Assembly (NCBI GenBank): GCA_963851085.1
Contig: CAWKNX010000018.1
Span: 558,001-622,000 of the forward strand
DNA from: DATFVJ01 sp963851085
GTDB lineage: Bacteria; Actinomycetota; Actinomycetes; Streptosporangiales; Streptosporangiaceae
DNA length: 64,000 nucleotides
Direction of reading: 5' to 3'
A model generated the notes under the pieces. The model worked only from the letters and a program-made list of their open reading frames with translations. It did no database searches and had not been told where the DNA came from. Below are positions 1 through 8,419 of this stretch, in pieces. How positions within the stretch are numbered: the first letter of the stretch is position 1; each line of letters opens with the position of its first letter. The translations under genes and the position numbers were made by a program.

Positions 1-262
1 GGTGTACAGCTCGGCGCTCGCGAGCAGGATGAACTTGTGCGTGACGAAGTTCACCCCGCCAGCGGCCAGCACCTGCCCGTCCGCCAGCGAGCACCTCGCC
101 GTTGGGCAGGACGGTGGCCGCATCGTGAAAGCGCGCGCTGTTCATGCTGCCGGTCGTGGCCCACGTGCCGGAAGCGGCCGCCGACGCGGCAGCGGCTGGC
201 CAAGTGGCGGCCAGCGCCAGCACGGCGAGCGGGATGATGTACGACAAACGTAATCGGGCCAT
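1..262 (-). pseudogene. Kelch/galactose-oxidase-like secreted protein, 5' part, frameshifted
   Basis: The ATG at 262 (minus) opens a typical export signal: a basic start (MARLRLS), a hydrophobic core and an Ala-rich cleavage region. It is followed by GTWATTGSMNSARFHDAATV and LPNGEVLA, which is the start of a Kelch blade. The reading then has to change frame at about position 85-95 to continue as DGQVLAAGGVNFVTHKFI and LASAELYT, the classic blade signature. The gene runs off the left edge, so length and C-terminus are unknown. A single indel explains the break; it could be real decay or a sequence error. Confidence 0.6.
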
Positions 263-613
263 GATGCCCCACCCGGTTCTCGTTGAGGCACGGCCGCCAG
301 GTCCACGTGTCTTCGCCGGGTCCCCTGGGGGTCTACCGCGCTCGCCAGGTCAGCAAATTGAGCCCGCTAGCGCCTCACTGGCGAGGGTAGGCCGAGCCGG
401 AGGGCGGGTCATGTCGGCTAATTGGGGGACACCAGCCGCGAGCCCGGGCTGCGCCGCCGCTGGGCAGGTGACTGTGGCCAGGTCGCTGCTCTCCCGCCGC
501 TGTTCGAAGCGGCAAGGCCCGGTCTGGTCCCCGAGGGCGGGTAATTTCCGGTGCCAGACGCCTGACGAGGAAGCTCTTGCCACGTTCCAGCGACGCCGCT
601 CCCGTGTCCCTGG
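263..613. other. Intergenic, no gene seen
   Basis: This 351-bp stretch separates the 5' end of the Kelch-type gene from the 3' end of the propionyl-CoA synthetase gene. Reading frames here have no recognisable protein, and no clear terminator with a T-run is visible. Confidence 0.5.
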
Positions 614-2500
614 TCAGCCGCGGTCACGCAGGATGGGGCGCAGCGTTTCCAGGGCGGCCGGGTCGTCGATCGTCGACGGTACGGCTTCATCGTTGCCGTC
701 GGCGATGCCGCGCATCGTCTTGCGCAGTATCTTTCCCGAGCGCGTCTTGGGGAGCCCCGCGATGATGTCGACCCTGCGCAGGGAGGCGATGGGGCCGATC
801 TGGTCGCGGATCAATTGGACGAGTTCGGCGCGCAATACTTCAGGATCGGTGTCGTTGCCGGCTTTGAGCACAACGAACCCGCGGGGAATCTGGCCTTTGA
901 CCGTGTCGTGCACGCCGATGACCGCGCATTCGGCGACGGCCGGATGGCTGGCCAGGACCTCTTCCATCTCACCAGTGGACAGCCGGTGACCCGCGACGTT
1001 GATGACGTCATCGGTCCGGCCCATGACATAGATGTATCCGTCGCTGTCGATGTAGCCTCCGTCTCCGGTGACGTAGGAGCCGGGGTAGCGCGACAGGTAG
1101 GAATCGACGAACCGCTTATCGTCGCCCCAGAGGGTGGTCAGGCAGCCAGGCGGTAGCGGCAGCCGGAGCACGATCTCCCCGGTCTCGCCCGGCAGGACGT
1201 CTTCGGCGGTCGAGGGGTCTATGACGTGCACGTCGTAGCCGGGCACCGGCACGGTCGGGGAGCCGGGCTTGGTGGCCATGGGGTCCAGCCCCATCAGGTC
1301 GGCGGCGATCGGCCAGCCGGTCTCGGTCTGCCACCAGTGGTCGATCACCGGGATACCGAGCAGTTCGCTTGCCCACCGGTAGGTTTCAGGGTCGAGCCGC
1401 TCGCCGGCCAGGAACAGGTACCGCAGGGTGGACAGATCGTGCTTGCCGGCCAGCGCGCCAGCCGGGTCCTCCTTCTTGATCACCCGGAACGCGGTGGGCG
1501 CGGTGAACAGCGTCTTGACTCCATGCTGGGCGATTACCCGCCAGAACGCCCCGGCGTCCGGGGTGCCGGCCGGCTTGCCTTCGTAGAGCACCGTGGTGCA
1601 GCCGGCCAGCAGCGGGGCGTAGACGATGTAGGAATGCCCCACCACCCAGCCAATGTCCGAGGCGGCCCAGTAGACCTCACCGGGCCCGGTGTCGTAGATG
1701 TGCTCCATGCTCCAGCGCAGCGCGACAGCATGACCCCCGTTGTCGCGGACGACACCCTTGGGCCTGCCGGTGGTGCCAGAGGTGTACAGGATGTACAGCG
1801 GGTCGGTGGCCGCGACAGGGACGCAGCCGGCCGGCTCGGCGGTGGCCATCGCCTGCGCCCAGTCCAGGTCACGACCGGCGATCAGGGTGGCAGTTGCCTG
1901 CGGGCGCTGCATGATGATGCACGCGCCTGGTTTGTGGCTCGACAGCCCGATCGCCCGGTCCAGGATCGGCTTGTACTCGAGGACCCGGCCGGCCTCGATC
2001 CCGCAGGAGGCTGATACGACGACCTTGGGGGCGGCGTCCTCGATGCGGATCGCCAGTTCGGGCGCTGCGAAGCCGCCGAACACCACCGAGTGCACGGCGC
2101 CGATGCGCGCGCAGGCGAGCATGGCGACGACCGCTTCGGGGATCATCGGCATGTAGATGATCACCCGGTCCCCGGCGGCCGTCCCCGAGGCGCGCAGGAC
2201 ACCGGCGAACCGTGCCACGTCGTCGAGCAACTGCTGGTAGGTCAAGGTGCGGCAGGTGCCGGTCACCGGGCTGTCGTAGACCAGCGCGGCCTGGCCGCCC
2301 CGGCCGTCGCGCACGTGGCGGTCCACCGCGTTGAAGCAGGTGTTAAGCACGCCGTCAGCGAACCAGCGGTAGAAAGGCTGATCGGCCCGGTCCAGCACAA
2401 CGGTCGGCTCGCGGTACCAGTCGATCTCTTTGACAGCCTTGCCCCAGAACTCCTCCGGGTCGGTGACGCTCTGGCTGAAAGCTTTCGCGTAACGGCTCAT
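614..2500 (-). CDS. prpE: Propionyl-CoA synthetase-like acyl-CoA ligase (AMP-forming)
   Basis: The 628-residue protein is a full-length member of the acetyl/propionyl-CoA synthetase branch of ANL enzymes, which activate short-chain acids through an acyl-adenylate to acyl-CoA in the cytosol. The N-terminal ACAS domain is present (about residues 5-60). The P-loop YTSGTTGRPKG lies at 239-249, the adenylate motif WWQTETGWPI near 405, and the C-terminal SGK with the catalytic, acetylation-regulated lysine near 590. The TGWP form of the A5 motif is usual in PrpE rather than Acs (TGGI), so propionate or a similar acid is the likelier substrate. It stands alone, transcribed away from the sigma-factor pair. 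The family is certain; the exact substrate is not. Confidence 0.9.
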   Translation of the reverse strand: MSRYAKAFSQSVTDPEEFWGKAVKEIDWYREPTVVLDRADQPFYRWFADGVLNTCFNAVDRHVRDGRGGQAALVYDSPVTGTCRTLTYQQLLDDVARFAGVLRASGTAAGDRVIIYMPMIPEAVVAMLACARIGAVHSVVFGGFAAPELAIRIEDAAPKVVVSASCGIEAGRVLEYKPILDRAIGLSSHKPGACIIMQRPQATATLIAGRDLDWAQAMATAEPAGCVPVAATDPLYILYTSGTTGRPKGVVRDNGGHAVALRWSMEHIYDTGPGEVYWAASDIGWVVGHSYIVYAPLLAGCTTVLYEGKPAGTPDAGAFWRVIAQHGVKTLFTAPTAFRVIKKEDPAGALAGKHDLSTLRYLFLAGERLDPETYRWASELLGIPVIDHWWQTETGWPIAADLMGLDPMATKPGSPTVPVPGYDVHVIDPSTAEDVLPGETGEIVLRLPLPPGCLTTLWGDDKRFVDSYLSRYPGSYVTGDGGYIDSDGYIYVMGRTDDVINVAGHRLSTGEMEEVLASHPAVAECAVIGVHDTVKGQIPRGFVVLKAGNDTDPEVLRAELVQLIRDQIGPIASLRRVDIIAGLPKTRSGKILRKTMRGIADGNDEAVPSTIDDPAALETLRPILRDRG

Positions 2501-2909
2501 GACGTGATCCCCTCATTGTCCGTCCACCTGTCCATCGTTTTCTTCGCTGCGAGGTGGCCGACGGGAGGAACCTTGCGGAGGTGCTGGCCGGTGGAATGCA
2601 CGTGATCCTCCTCACATATCCCGAAGGCGATGCGGGAAGCATGTGCCGCGAGCCCACGCAACGGAAGCGCCATAGGTCCCGATCGGACCCCGTCTAAGGT
2701 CGATCCGCGCGTGAGCGCGGCACCCGGTCTCCCGGCCGGCGCACGCCAGTAGCGGCCGCCCGGCCGGTGTCCGGGGCCGCGCCTGCGGTGTACGGAAAAT
2801 TCGCCGGCCGTGTCGATTTCGCTGTTTGCAGTTCGCTGCGTGAGTAGAGAGCCTGGGTCGAGCCGGCGGACGGCCGGTGCCCAGCTGAGAACCGGCAGCA
2901 GAAGGAGAC
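2501..2909. promoter_or_regulatory. Divergent intergenic region with candidate ECF42-type -35 element
   Basis: This region separates prpE from the DGPF-protein gene. TGTCGA, the -35 hexamer reported for ECF42 promoters, occurs at 2811-2816. The -10 expected 17 bp later reads CGCTGC at 2834, a poor match to the reported CG(A/T)C. The element is about 94 bp upstream of the DGPF start. It is suggestive of autoregulation but not conclusive. Confidence 0.35.
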
Positions 2910-3251
2910 ATGGCGATGCGGTTCCTGATGACGACGACCGGCGGCGACGTGCCGGATGAGAAGCTCATGGCCGAGATGGGGAGGTTCGTAGCGGAGCTGA
3001 CCAAGGTCGGCGTGCTGCTCGCGACGGGCGGGCTCGATCCCAGGGGCACGCACATCACGTCGTCCGGAGGGAAGATCACCGTGACCGATGGGCCGTTCAC
3101 GGAGGCGAAGGAGGCGGTCGTCGGGTTCGCGCTGATCGATGTGCGGTCGAAGGAAGAGGCGATCGAGCTGTCGAAGCGCTTCTGGAAGATCGTCGGGGAC
3201 GGTGAGGGCGACATCCGCCAGGTGTTCGGCGCCGAGGATCCCGGGCAATAG
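2910..3251 (+). CDS. YCII-related DGPF-domain protein
   Basis: This 113-residue protein carries the family-defining VTDGPFTEAKE motif (about residues 57-67) and the compact ferredoxin-like fold pattern of YCII/DGPF proteins. The start ATG follows a good ribosome site (GAAGGAGA, 2901-2908). DGPF proteins are typically encoded beside ECF42 sigma factors, exactly as here: the next gene begins 83 bp downstream on the same strand. Their biochemical role is unknown; the pairing suggests a shared pathway or a signal-related function. Confidence 0.88.
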   Translation: MAMRFLMTTTGGDVPDEKLMAEMGRFVAELTKVGVLLATGGLDPRGTHITSSGGKITVTDGPFTEAKEAVVGFALIDVRSKEEAIELSKRFWKIVGDGEGDIRQVFGAEDPGQ

Positions 3252-3334
3252 CGGCGCGGCCCGCAGATCTTTGGCCTGCTGCCCGGGCCCGCTCGGCTTG
3301 CGCCGCGGCGGATGACGATGCTCTGATCGACTGC

Positions 3335-4630
3335 GTGGCGGCTGTGGATGCGGGGCGGACTATAGAGGCGGTCTGGAGGCTCGAGTCGGCCAGGATCATC
3401 GCTGGTCTCACCCGGATCGTGCGCGATGTCGGCCTGGCCGAGGAGCTCGCGCAGGACGCTCTCGTCGTCGCGCTCGAGGAGTGGCCGCAGGCGGGCATCC
3501 CCGACAATCCGGGTGCCTGGCTGATGCTCGCCGCGAAACATCGGGCGATCGATCGTCTCCGCAGGAACGATCGGCTCGAGCGCAAGCTCGAGCAGCTCGG
3601 TCACGAGGTCGCGGTTCAGCAGGAAACGGCGGTCTTCAGCGGAGTGGCGGAATTCGACGCCGTGCTCGACGACGACGGCGTGGAGGACGACCTGCTGCGC
3701 CTGATCTTCGTCTCCTGCCACCCCGTGCTGTCGGCCGAGGCCCGTATCGCGCTTACGCTCCGGCTGCTCGGTGGACTGACGACCGGGGAGATCGCGCGCG
3801 CGTTCCTGGTCTCGGAGCAGACGGTCGCGCAGCGGATCGTGCGGGCCAAGCGGACCCTCGCCAGCGAACGGATTCCGTTCGAGGTCCCGCCACAGGCCGA
3901 GCGCGCCGCCCGGCTGGCGTCGGTGCTCGAGGTCATCTACCTGATTTTCAACGAGGGCTACTCGGCGACAGCGGGCGATGACTGGATGCGGCCGGCGCTC
4001 TGCCAGGAGGCGCTGCGCCTGGGCCGGATCCTGGCCGAGCTCGCGCCGGCGGAGCCGGAGGTTCACGGCCTGGTCGCGCTGATGGAGATCCAGGCATCAC
4101 GCACGAGGGCGCGGGTCGACCAGGAAGGCCAGCCCGTCCCGCTCCTCGAGCAGAACCGCGGGCGCTGGGACCAGCTCCTCATCCGCCGTGGCTTCGCGGC
4201 GCTGCTGCGTGCCGAGAAGCTCGGCCGCCCGTTTGGGCCGTACGTGGTGCAGGGGGCGATCGCCGCCTATCACGCCCAGGCGCGTACCGCGGAGGAAACG
4301 GACTGGGCGGGCATCGCGGCGCTGTATGAGATGCTGGCCCAGCTCGCGCCGTCCCCGGTCGTGGAGCTGAACCGTGCGGTCGCGGTCGGGATGGCGTTCG
4401 GCCCGGCCAGGGGCCTGCAGCTCGTCGATGCGCTGACCGCGGAGCCGACGCTCAAGGACTATCACCTGCTGCCGAGCGTGCGCGGCGACCTGCTCGCCAA
4501 ACTCGGCCGCCGCGACGAGGCCCGCGGGGAGTTCGAGCACGCGGCGTCACTCACCAGAAACGCACGCGAACGCACGCTGCTTCTTCGGCGTGCCGCCGCG
4601 TGTACGCCCGGACTGGAGTCGCGGCACTGA
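3335..4630 (+). CDS. ECF42-type RNA polymerase sigma factor with TPR-like C-terminal extension
   Basis: The 431-residue product has sigma region 2 at about residues 8-80 (RIVRDVGLAEELAQDALVVA, GAWLMLAAKHRAIDRLRR) and region 4 at about 130-185 (LTTGEIARAFLVSEQTVAQR). A long helical C-terminal domain of roughly 230 residues follows and includes the family block VIYLIFNEGYSAT. ECF42 factors are defined by this extension and a neighbouring DGPF gene rather than an anti-sigma factor; the extension is thought to control activity. The GTG at 3335 gives a sensible N-terminus (MAAVDAGRTIEAVWR). Genes controlled outside this locus are unknown. Confidence 0.9.
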   Translation: MAAVDAGRTIEAVWRLESARIIAGLTRIVRDVGLAEELAQDALVVALEEWPQAGIPDNPGAWLMLAAKHRAIDRLRRNDRLERKLEQLGHEVAVQQETAVFSGVAEFDAVLDDDGVEDDLLRLIFVSCHPVLSAEARIALTLRLLGGLTTGEIARAFLVSEQTVAQRIVRAKRTLASERIPFEVPPQAERAARLASVLEVIYLIFNEGYSATAGDDWMRPALCQEALRLGRILAELAPAEPEVHGLVALMEIQASRTRARVDQEGQPVPLLEQNRGRWDQLLIRRGFAALLRAEKLGRPFGPYVVQGAIAAYHAQARTAEETDWAGIAALYEMLAQLAPSPVVELNRAVAVGMAFGPARGLQLVDALTAEPTLKDYHLLPSVRGDLLAKLGRRDEARGEFEHAASLTRNARERTLLLRRAAACTPGLESRH

Positions 4631-4643
4631 CCGATGACCGTGG

Positions 4644-4690
4644 GTCAACTCAAGGTTGACGCTAGCAATTCGTCAACCTAGGGTTGACGT
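4644..4690 (+). promoter_or_regulatory. Leaderless promoter overlapped by two 17-bp inverted repeats
   Basis: Two copies of GTCAAC-N5-GTTGAC lie at 4644-4660 and 4672-4688, 28 bp apart. They coincide with a consensus promoter: -35 TTGACG at 4656-4661, a 17-bp spacer, and -10 TAGGGT at 4679-4684. The predicted transcription start falls on or beside the ATG at 4691, so the message would be leaderless. A dimeric repressor bound at both sites would cover both promoter elements. Confidence 0.7.
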
Positions 4691-5395
4691 ATGGCGGCAG
4701 AACGGATCACCCTCGATGACCTGATCCGCTACGTCAACGCCGAGCACCCGGGCGCTGGCCCGCTGGTGCACCTTGGCGATGCGGTGCTGGCTTCCCAACG
4801 GCTCGGCGAGCTGGCGGATCAGTTGACGGGCCACTTCGTCGATCAGGCGCGCCGGTCCGGCGTGTCATGGAGCGCTATCGGTGACGCCATGGGCGTCACC
4901 AAGCAAGCCGCCCAGAAGCGCTTCGTGCCGGCCATTCCCGGCGTTGACCTCCGCGGCCTCCCGCTGAACCGGTTCACGCCGAGGGCACGCAAAGCGGGCG
5001 CCGCGGCCAGGCGGCAGGCCCACGCGGTGGGCCAGGCCCAGGTCGGGGCCGAGCATCTGCTGCTCGGACTGCTGAGCGAGCCAGCGGGGCTCGCGGCCAG
5101 GGCCGTCGTGGCCCTCGGCGCCACCCCGGAGCAGATCCGCGTCCGGATGCGGGCCGCACCGGTGCCAGCCCATGCCGCCGTCACCGAGCGGATCCCTTTC
5201 GCCCCGCCGGCCAAGAAGGCGATCGAGCTGAGCCTGCGCGAAGCGCTCGGCATGGGCCGCAATTACATCGGGACCGAGCACCTGCTGCTCGGCATCCTCG
5301 CGGAGGGCAAGAACGCCGGGGCCAGGATTCTCGCGGAGTTCGGCATCACGGAGAAACGCGCCAGGAACTGGGTCCTCCGCAGCGGCGCCGAGTAA
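4691..5395 (+). CDS. HTH plus double Clp-N domain protein
   Basis: The 234-residue protein joins an N-terminal helix-turn-helix segment (residues about 59-78, SWSAIGDAMGVTKQAAQKRF) to two Clp N-terminal repeats (about 90-150 and 160-230). Each repeat has the signature ...EHLLLGLL / TEHLLLGIL. It lacks the ATPase modules of ClpC, so it is not a chaperone itself. It may bind DNA and recruit or sense a Clp-type protein or arginine-phosphorylated substrates; that is inference. The two inverted repeats immediately upstream make autoregulation likely. There is no room for a ribosome site ahead of ATG 4691, in keeping with a leaderless transcript. Confidence 0.75.
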   Translation: MAAERITLDDLIRYVNAEHPGAGPLVHLGDAVLASQRLGELADQLTGHFVDQARRSGVSWSAIGDAMGVTKQAAQKRFVPAIPGVDLRGLPLNRFTPRARKAGAAARRQAHAVGQAQVGAEHLLLGLLSEPAGLAARAVVALGATPEQIRVRMRAAPVPAHAAVTERIPFAPPAKKAIELSLREALGMGRNYIGTEHLLLGILAEGKNAGARILAEFGITEKRARNWVLRSGAE

Positions 5396-5583
5396 GGCGG
5401 CTACCCGCTCGCTCGGCCGGTAGGCAGGCCGGCCACTGAGCCAGCCGGGCCAGGCGCGGGCCGCCTGGCGGGATGCGTGGGTGTCACCGGCGGCGCTGTG
5501 ATCGCCGGCCGGCGACCGTAGCCAGGAGGTAAGCGTGCGCGTCGTGTGTTACCTGTTAGTAACTTGCGTGGCATGATGGGCGG

Positions 5584-6411
5584 GTGACTGACACCATCGA
5601 CGCCTGGATACAGCATCCGACATTGCGGCTCGCTCGTCATGACATGTTGGCGTCCTTGCGAAGGTGGACAGGTCAGCAACTGCCTGACCGCGAACTGCCG
5701 CTCGAGTCGACGATCGCGGCGATGGACGCGGGGGAGGTGCGCCACGGCCTGATCAGCGCGTGGCACGGTCCTGGCGAGGTGCTGATAAGCAACGATGAGG
5801 TTGCCTCGTTCGTGGCCGCCTATCGGGACCGCTTGTCCGGGGTCGCAGCCGTCGACCTGCACCGCCCGATGGAGGCGGTGCGGGAACTGAGGCGTGCGGT
5901 CCGGGATCTCGGCTTCGTCGCCCTCCGGGTGGTGCCGTGGCTGTGGGGCCTGCCGCCCAACGACCGGCGCTACTACCCTTTGTACGCCGCGTGCATCGAG
6001 CTTGGCATCCCGTTCTGCACCCAGGTCGGGCATACCGGGCCGCTGCGCACCTCGGAGACCGGCCGGCCCATTCCTTACCTCGATGACGTCGCCCTCGACT
6101 TCCCCGAGCTGACCATCGTGGCGGGGCACATCGGCTACCCCTGGACGGAGGAGATGGTTGCGCTCGCGCGCAAGTACCCCAACGTCCACATCGACACCAG
6201 CGCCTATACCGCGAAGCGATACCCACCTGAGCTGGTGCGATACCTAGCCGGTGACGGCAGGACGAAGGTGCTGTTCGGTACCAACTACCCGATGATCACG
6301 GCCACTCAGGCGCTGCGCGATCTCGGCACACTCGGCCTCGACGACGAGGCCCGCCGTCTTTTCCTCACCGGCAACGCCGCCCGCGTCTTCCGCCTGCCGT
6401 ATCCAGCCTGA
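5584..6411 (+). CDS. Amidohydrolase-2 family metal-dependent hydrolase
   Basis: The 275-residue protein has the TIM-barrel pattern of the Amidohydro_2 (decarboxylase/lactonase) family. It shows TQVGHTG at about residue 141, VAGHIGYPWTEEM at about 179 (metal/substrate histidines) and FGTNYPM at about 238. The usual barrel-end aspartate (GSDYP) is replaced by Asn, and the N-terminal HxH is reduced to WIQHP, so metal binding may differ from well-studied members. GTG at 5584 is the most likely start. Substrate is unknown. It is 172 bp upstream-separated from the Clp-N gene's region and probably has its own promoter. Confidence 0.72.
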   Translation: MTDTIDAWIQHPTLRLARHDMLASLRRWTGQQLPDRELPLESTIAAMDAGEVRHGLISAWHGPGEVLISNDEVASFVAAYRDRLSGVAAVDLHRPMEAVRELRRAVRDLGFVALRVVPWLWGLPPNDRRYYPLYAACIELGIPFCTQVGHTGPLRTSETGRPIPYLDDVALDFPELTIVAGHIGYPWTEEMVALARKYPNVHIDTSAYTAKRYPPELVRYLAGDGRTKVLFGTNYPMITATQALRDLGTLGLDDEARRLFLTGNAARVFRLPYPA

Positions 6412-6485
6412 CCAGGCTGACCGGCGGCACGCGCCACCGCTACGGTGGATACGTGCTGTCTCAGGTAGCCCACTAGGAGGAGCAA

Positions 6486-6935
6486 ATGCCCACCCGTACT
6501 GCGCAGACGACGTGGAATGGCGGCCTCGAGGACGGAAAGGGAACGGTGGAGCTGACAAGCTCCGGCGTCGGGACCTACGAGGTCTCGTTCCCCAGGCGGG
6601 CGGCCGACGACGCCGGCGGCGTGACCAGTCCCGAGGAGCTCATCGCCGCGGCGCACACCGCCTGTTACGCGATGCAGTTCTCCGCGTTGCTCGGGGCGGC
6701 GGGCGGCAGCGCACCGTCGCTGCAGGTTCGGGCGGACGTGACGCTCGGCCCCGACCCCGCGGGCGGGTTCCGGATCAGTGGCATCAAGCTGGCCGTTCGC
6801 GGCGCCGCGGACGGCGTGGACGAGCAGGCGTTCGCGAAGATCGCCGAAGACGCCAAGAACTCCTGCCCGGTCAGCAAGGCACTCACCGGCACCACGATCA
6901 CACTCGACGTCGCTCCGGGCGGCCAGGACGGGTAG
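6486..6935 (+). CDS. OsmC/Ohr-family peroxiredoxin
   Basis: At 149 residues the protein is the normal size for OsmC. It has the two redox cysteines expected for thiol-dependent hydroperoxide reduction: Cys60 in AAHTACYAMQFS and Cys127 in NSCPVSKAL. The acidic pair in SPEELIAAAH helps orient the active site. A strong ribosome site (AGGAGG at 6476-6481) precedes the ATG. OsmC proteins detoxify organic peroxides in the cytosol. The N-terminal ARWNGGLEDGKG-type block places it in the OsmC rather than the Ohr subgroup. Confidence 0.88.
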   Translation: MPTRTAQTTWNGGLEDGKGTVELTSSGVGTYEVSFPRRAADDAGGVTSPEELIAAAHTACYAMQFSALLGAAGGSAPSLQVRADVTLGPDPAGGFRISGIKLAVRGAADGVDEQAFAKIAEDAKNSCPVSKALTGTTITLDVAPGGQDG

Positions 6936-6937
6936 GC

Positions 6938-7052
6938 CGCTGGTCCGGCGGGCAGACGCTGGTCCGGCGGGCAGACGCTGGTCGGGCGGGCAGACGACGG
7001 TCCGGGCGGGCAGACGACGGTCCGGGCGGGCAGACGCTGGTCCGGGCGGCCG
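6938..7052. repeat. GC-rich tandem repeat, 19-20 bp unit, about 5-6 copies
   Basis: Immediately after the osmC-like stop codon a unit close to GCTGGTCCGGCGGGCAGAC is repeated head to tail, with units of 19 bp then 20 bp and small changes. No protein is supported across it. It lies between two genes on the same strand and could act as a variable spacer or transcription attenuator. Confidence 0.8.
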
Positions 7053-7126
7053 GGATATGCGGCACACACGGCCGCCGTCCGGCTCTGGCGATTGCGCGAT
7101 TTTATTGCGCGATATACGCTCCTGAT

Positions 7127-7909
7127 ATGGCAATCTATGATTTGCTTGCCAATCATTACGATGCGGTGACGGGTGACTCCTCTCCGGAGGCCGCGTTCAT
7201 TGACAGCCTTATCAGACAAGCCAACGCGAACGCCGTGACGCTGCTCGAGCTTGCCTGCGGTACCGGCGGCATCATCTCTGCCCTCGCCGCCAGATACCAG
7301 GTGAGTGGCCTGGACATATCGCCCGGGATGCTCGCGGTTGCCCGGAGAAAGCTGCCCGCGGGGACGCCGCTGTACGAAGCAGACATGACCCGCTTTGCCG
7401 TGCACGCGAAATTCGACACCGCAATTTGTGTCTACCACAGCATCAATCACGTGCTCGACTTCCCGGGCTGGGAAAGATTCTTCGGCCGTGTCCACGGGCA
7501 TCTGAACGACGGTGGTGTGTTCATCTTCGACATCAACACCGTTGACAATCTCAAGACGATGGCGAGCAGCGAGAAGGAGGTCCAGCAGTTCGGCGACAAC
7601 TACCTGATCATAAAGGTGCGAACAAGTGATGAGATGGTTTACGACTGGAATATCGAGGTATTTGAACGCCAGCGATCCGGACGCTACAGGCTGCTCACCC
7701 AGGTCATCAGGACGGTGTCATTCCCCCTGGACCAGATACGGGACGCGCTGCGGCAGAGGTTTACTGATGTGCGGGCCGTCGATGGTGACGGCAACGTTGT
7801 GACAGAAGACGGCCTGGACCGGATCTGGTTTGTGTGCACCAAGCCGGGCCCAGGTTCGGGTCGCACTGGCGTTGAGGATGAACACGCCGGTCGTGCGGCG
7901 CTCAGGTAG
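7127..7909 (+). CDS. Class I SAM-dependent methyltransferase
   Basis: The 260-residue product starts MAIYDLLANHYDAV and contains SAM motif I LLELACGTGGI at about residue 40, an acidic residue after strand 2 (SGLDISPGML) and motif III-like DTAICVYHSINHV. These are typical of small-molecule methyltransferases of the Methyltransf_11/25 type. Substrate is unknown. Codon use is less G/C-biased than in its neighbours (ATT, AAT, GAT, TTT are frequent), hinting at later acquisition. No clear ribosome site is visible ahead of ATG 7127, and the upstream repeat ends about 75 bp before it. Confidence 0.8.
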   Translation: MAIYDLLANHYDAVTGDSSPEAAFIDSLIRQANANAVTLLELACGTGGIISALAARYQVSGLDISPGMLAVARRKLPAGTPLYEADMTRFAVHAKFDTAICVYHSINHVLDFPGWERFFGRVHGHLNDGGVFIFDINTVDNLKTMASSEKEVQQFGDNYLIIKVRTSDEMVYDWNIEVFERQRSGRYRLLTQVIRTVSFPLDQIRDALRQRFTDVRAVDGDGNVVTEDGLDRIWFVCTKPGPGSGRTGVEDEHAGRAALR

Positions 7910-8419
7910 CTGCCTCGCCTTCCGCAGTATCCGCATTGGCTCTCCAGAATCGTGGCGTCGGCTCATCAGATTCTTTCGCACCAGTTGATCTCCCGCGCGC
8001 GCGGGAGATCAACATCGGTGACCGTCCGCAGTGGACCGCCCGCCGCGACGGCCAGAATGTATCTAAGTCCGCCGGGGGTCCTCTGAACCTGTGGGGCGCC
8101 CGGGCTCCGGCCTCGCCAGGCTCCGGCAGAGCTGGAGCCTGATCGAGCCGGGCCCCGGGCGCGACGGGGCGCGGCCCGCGACGGGGCGCGGCCCGCGACG
8201 GGGCGCGGCAGGTGTGGGCAGAGCACCGGACTGCATGCGCCTCCTGAGGTGCTACCCAGTCCGCCTGCCTGGCGTTACTCGCCGTGTCAGGGGCCGTGTC
8301 GGGGGCCGGGGCGGAGGCAATATCGCGGTCAGGTCAAGAAAGGCGACCGCGCGGGCGCATGCGCAGCACCGGGCGTGGGATGACGACGGGTAGGGAAACG
8401 TCCCATCCCGGGAGGCGCT
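7910..8419. other. Intergenic region with palindrome and short tandem repeat
   Basis: This 510-bp stretch has no convincing gene. It holds the 30-bp perfect palindrome at 7984-8013 and, at about 8158-8208, three copies of a GC-rich unit (GCGACGGGGCGCGGCCC). A ribosome site (GGGAGGCG) at its right end serves the next gene. Confidence 0.6.
7984..8013. terminator. 30-bp perfect palindrome, terminator or operator
   Basis: The sequence reads the same on both strands over 30 bases, with arms starting GTTGATCTCCC and an alternating CG centre. It lies 75 bp past the methyltransferase stop. It could form a long stem in RNA, but there is no T-run, so intrinsic termination is uncertain; a dimeric-protein or replication-related site is possible. 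Confidence 0.55.
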
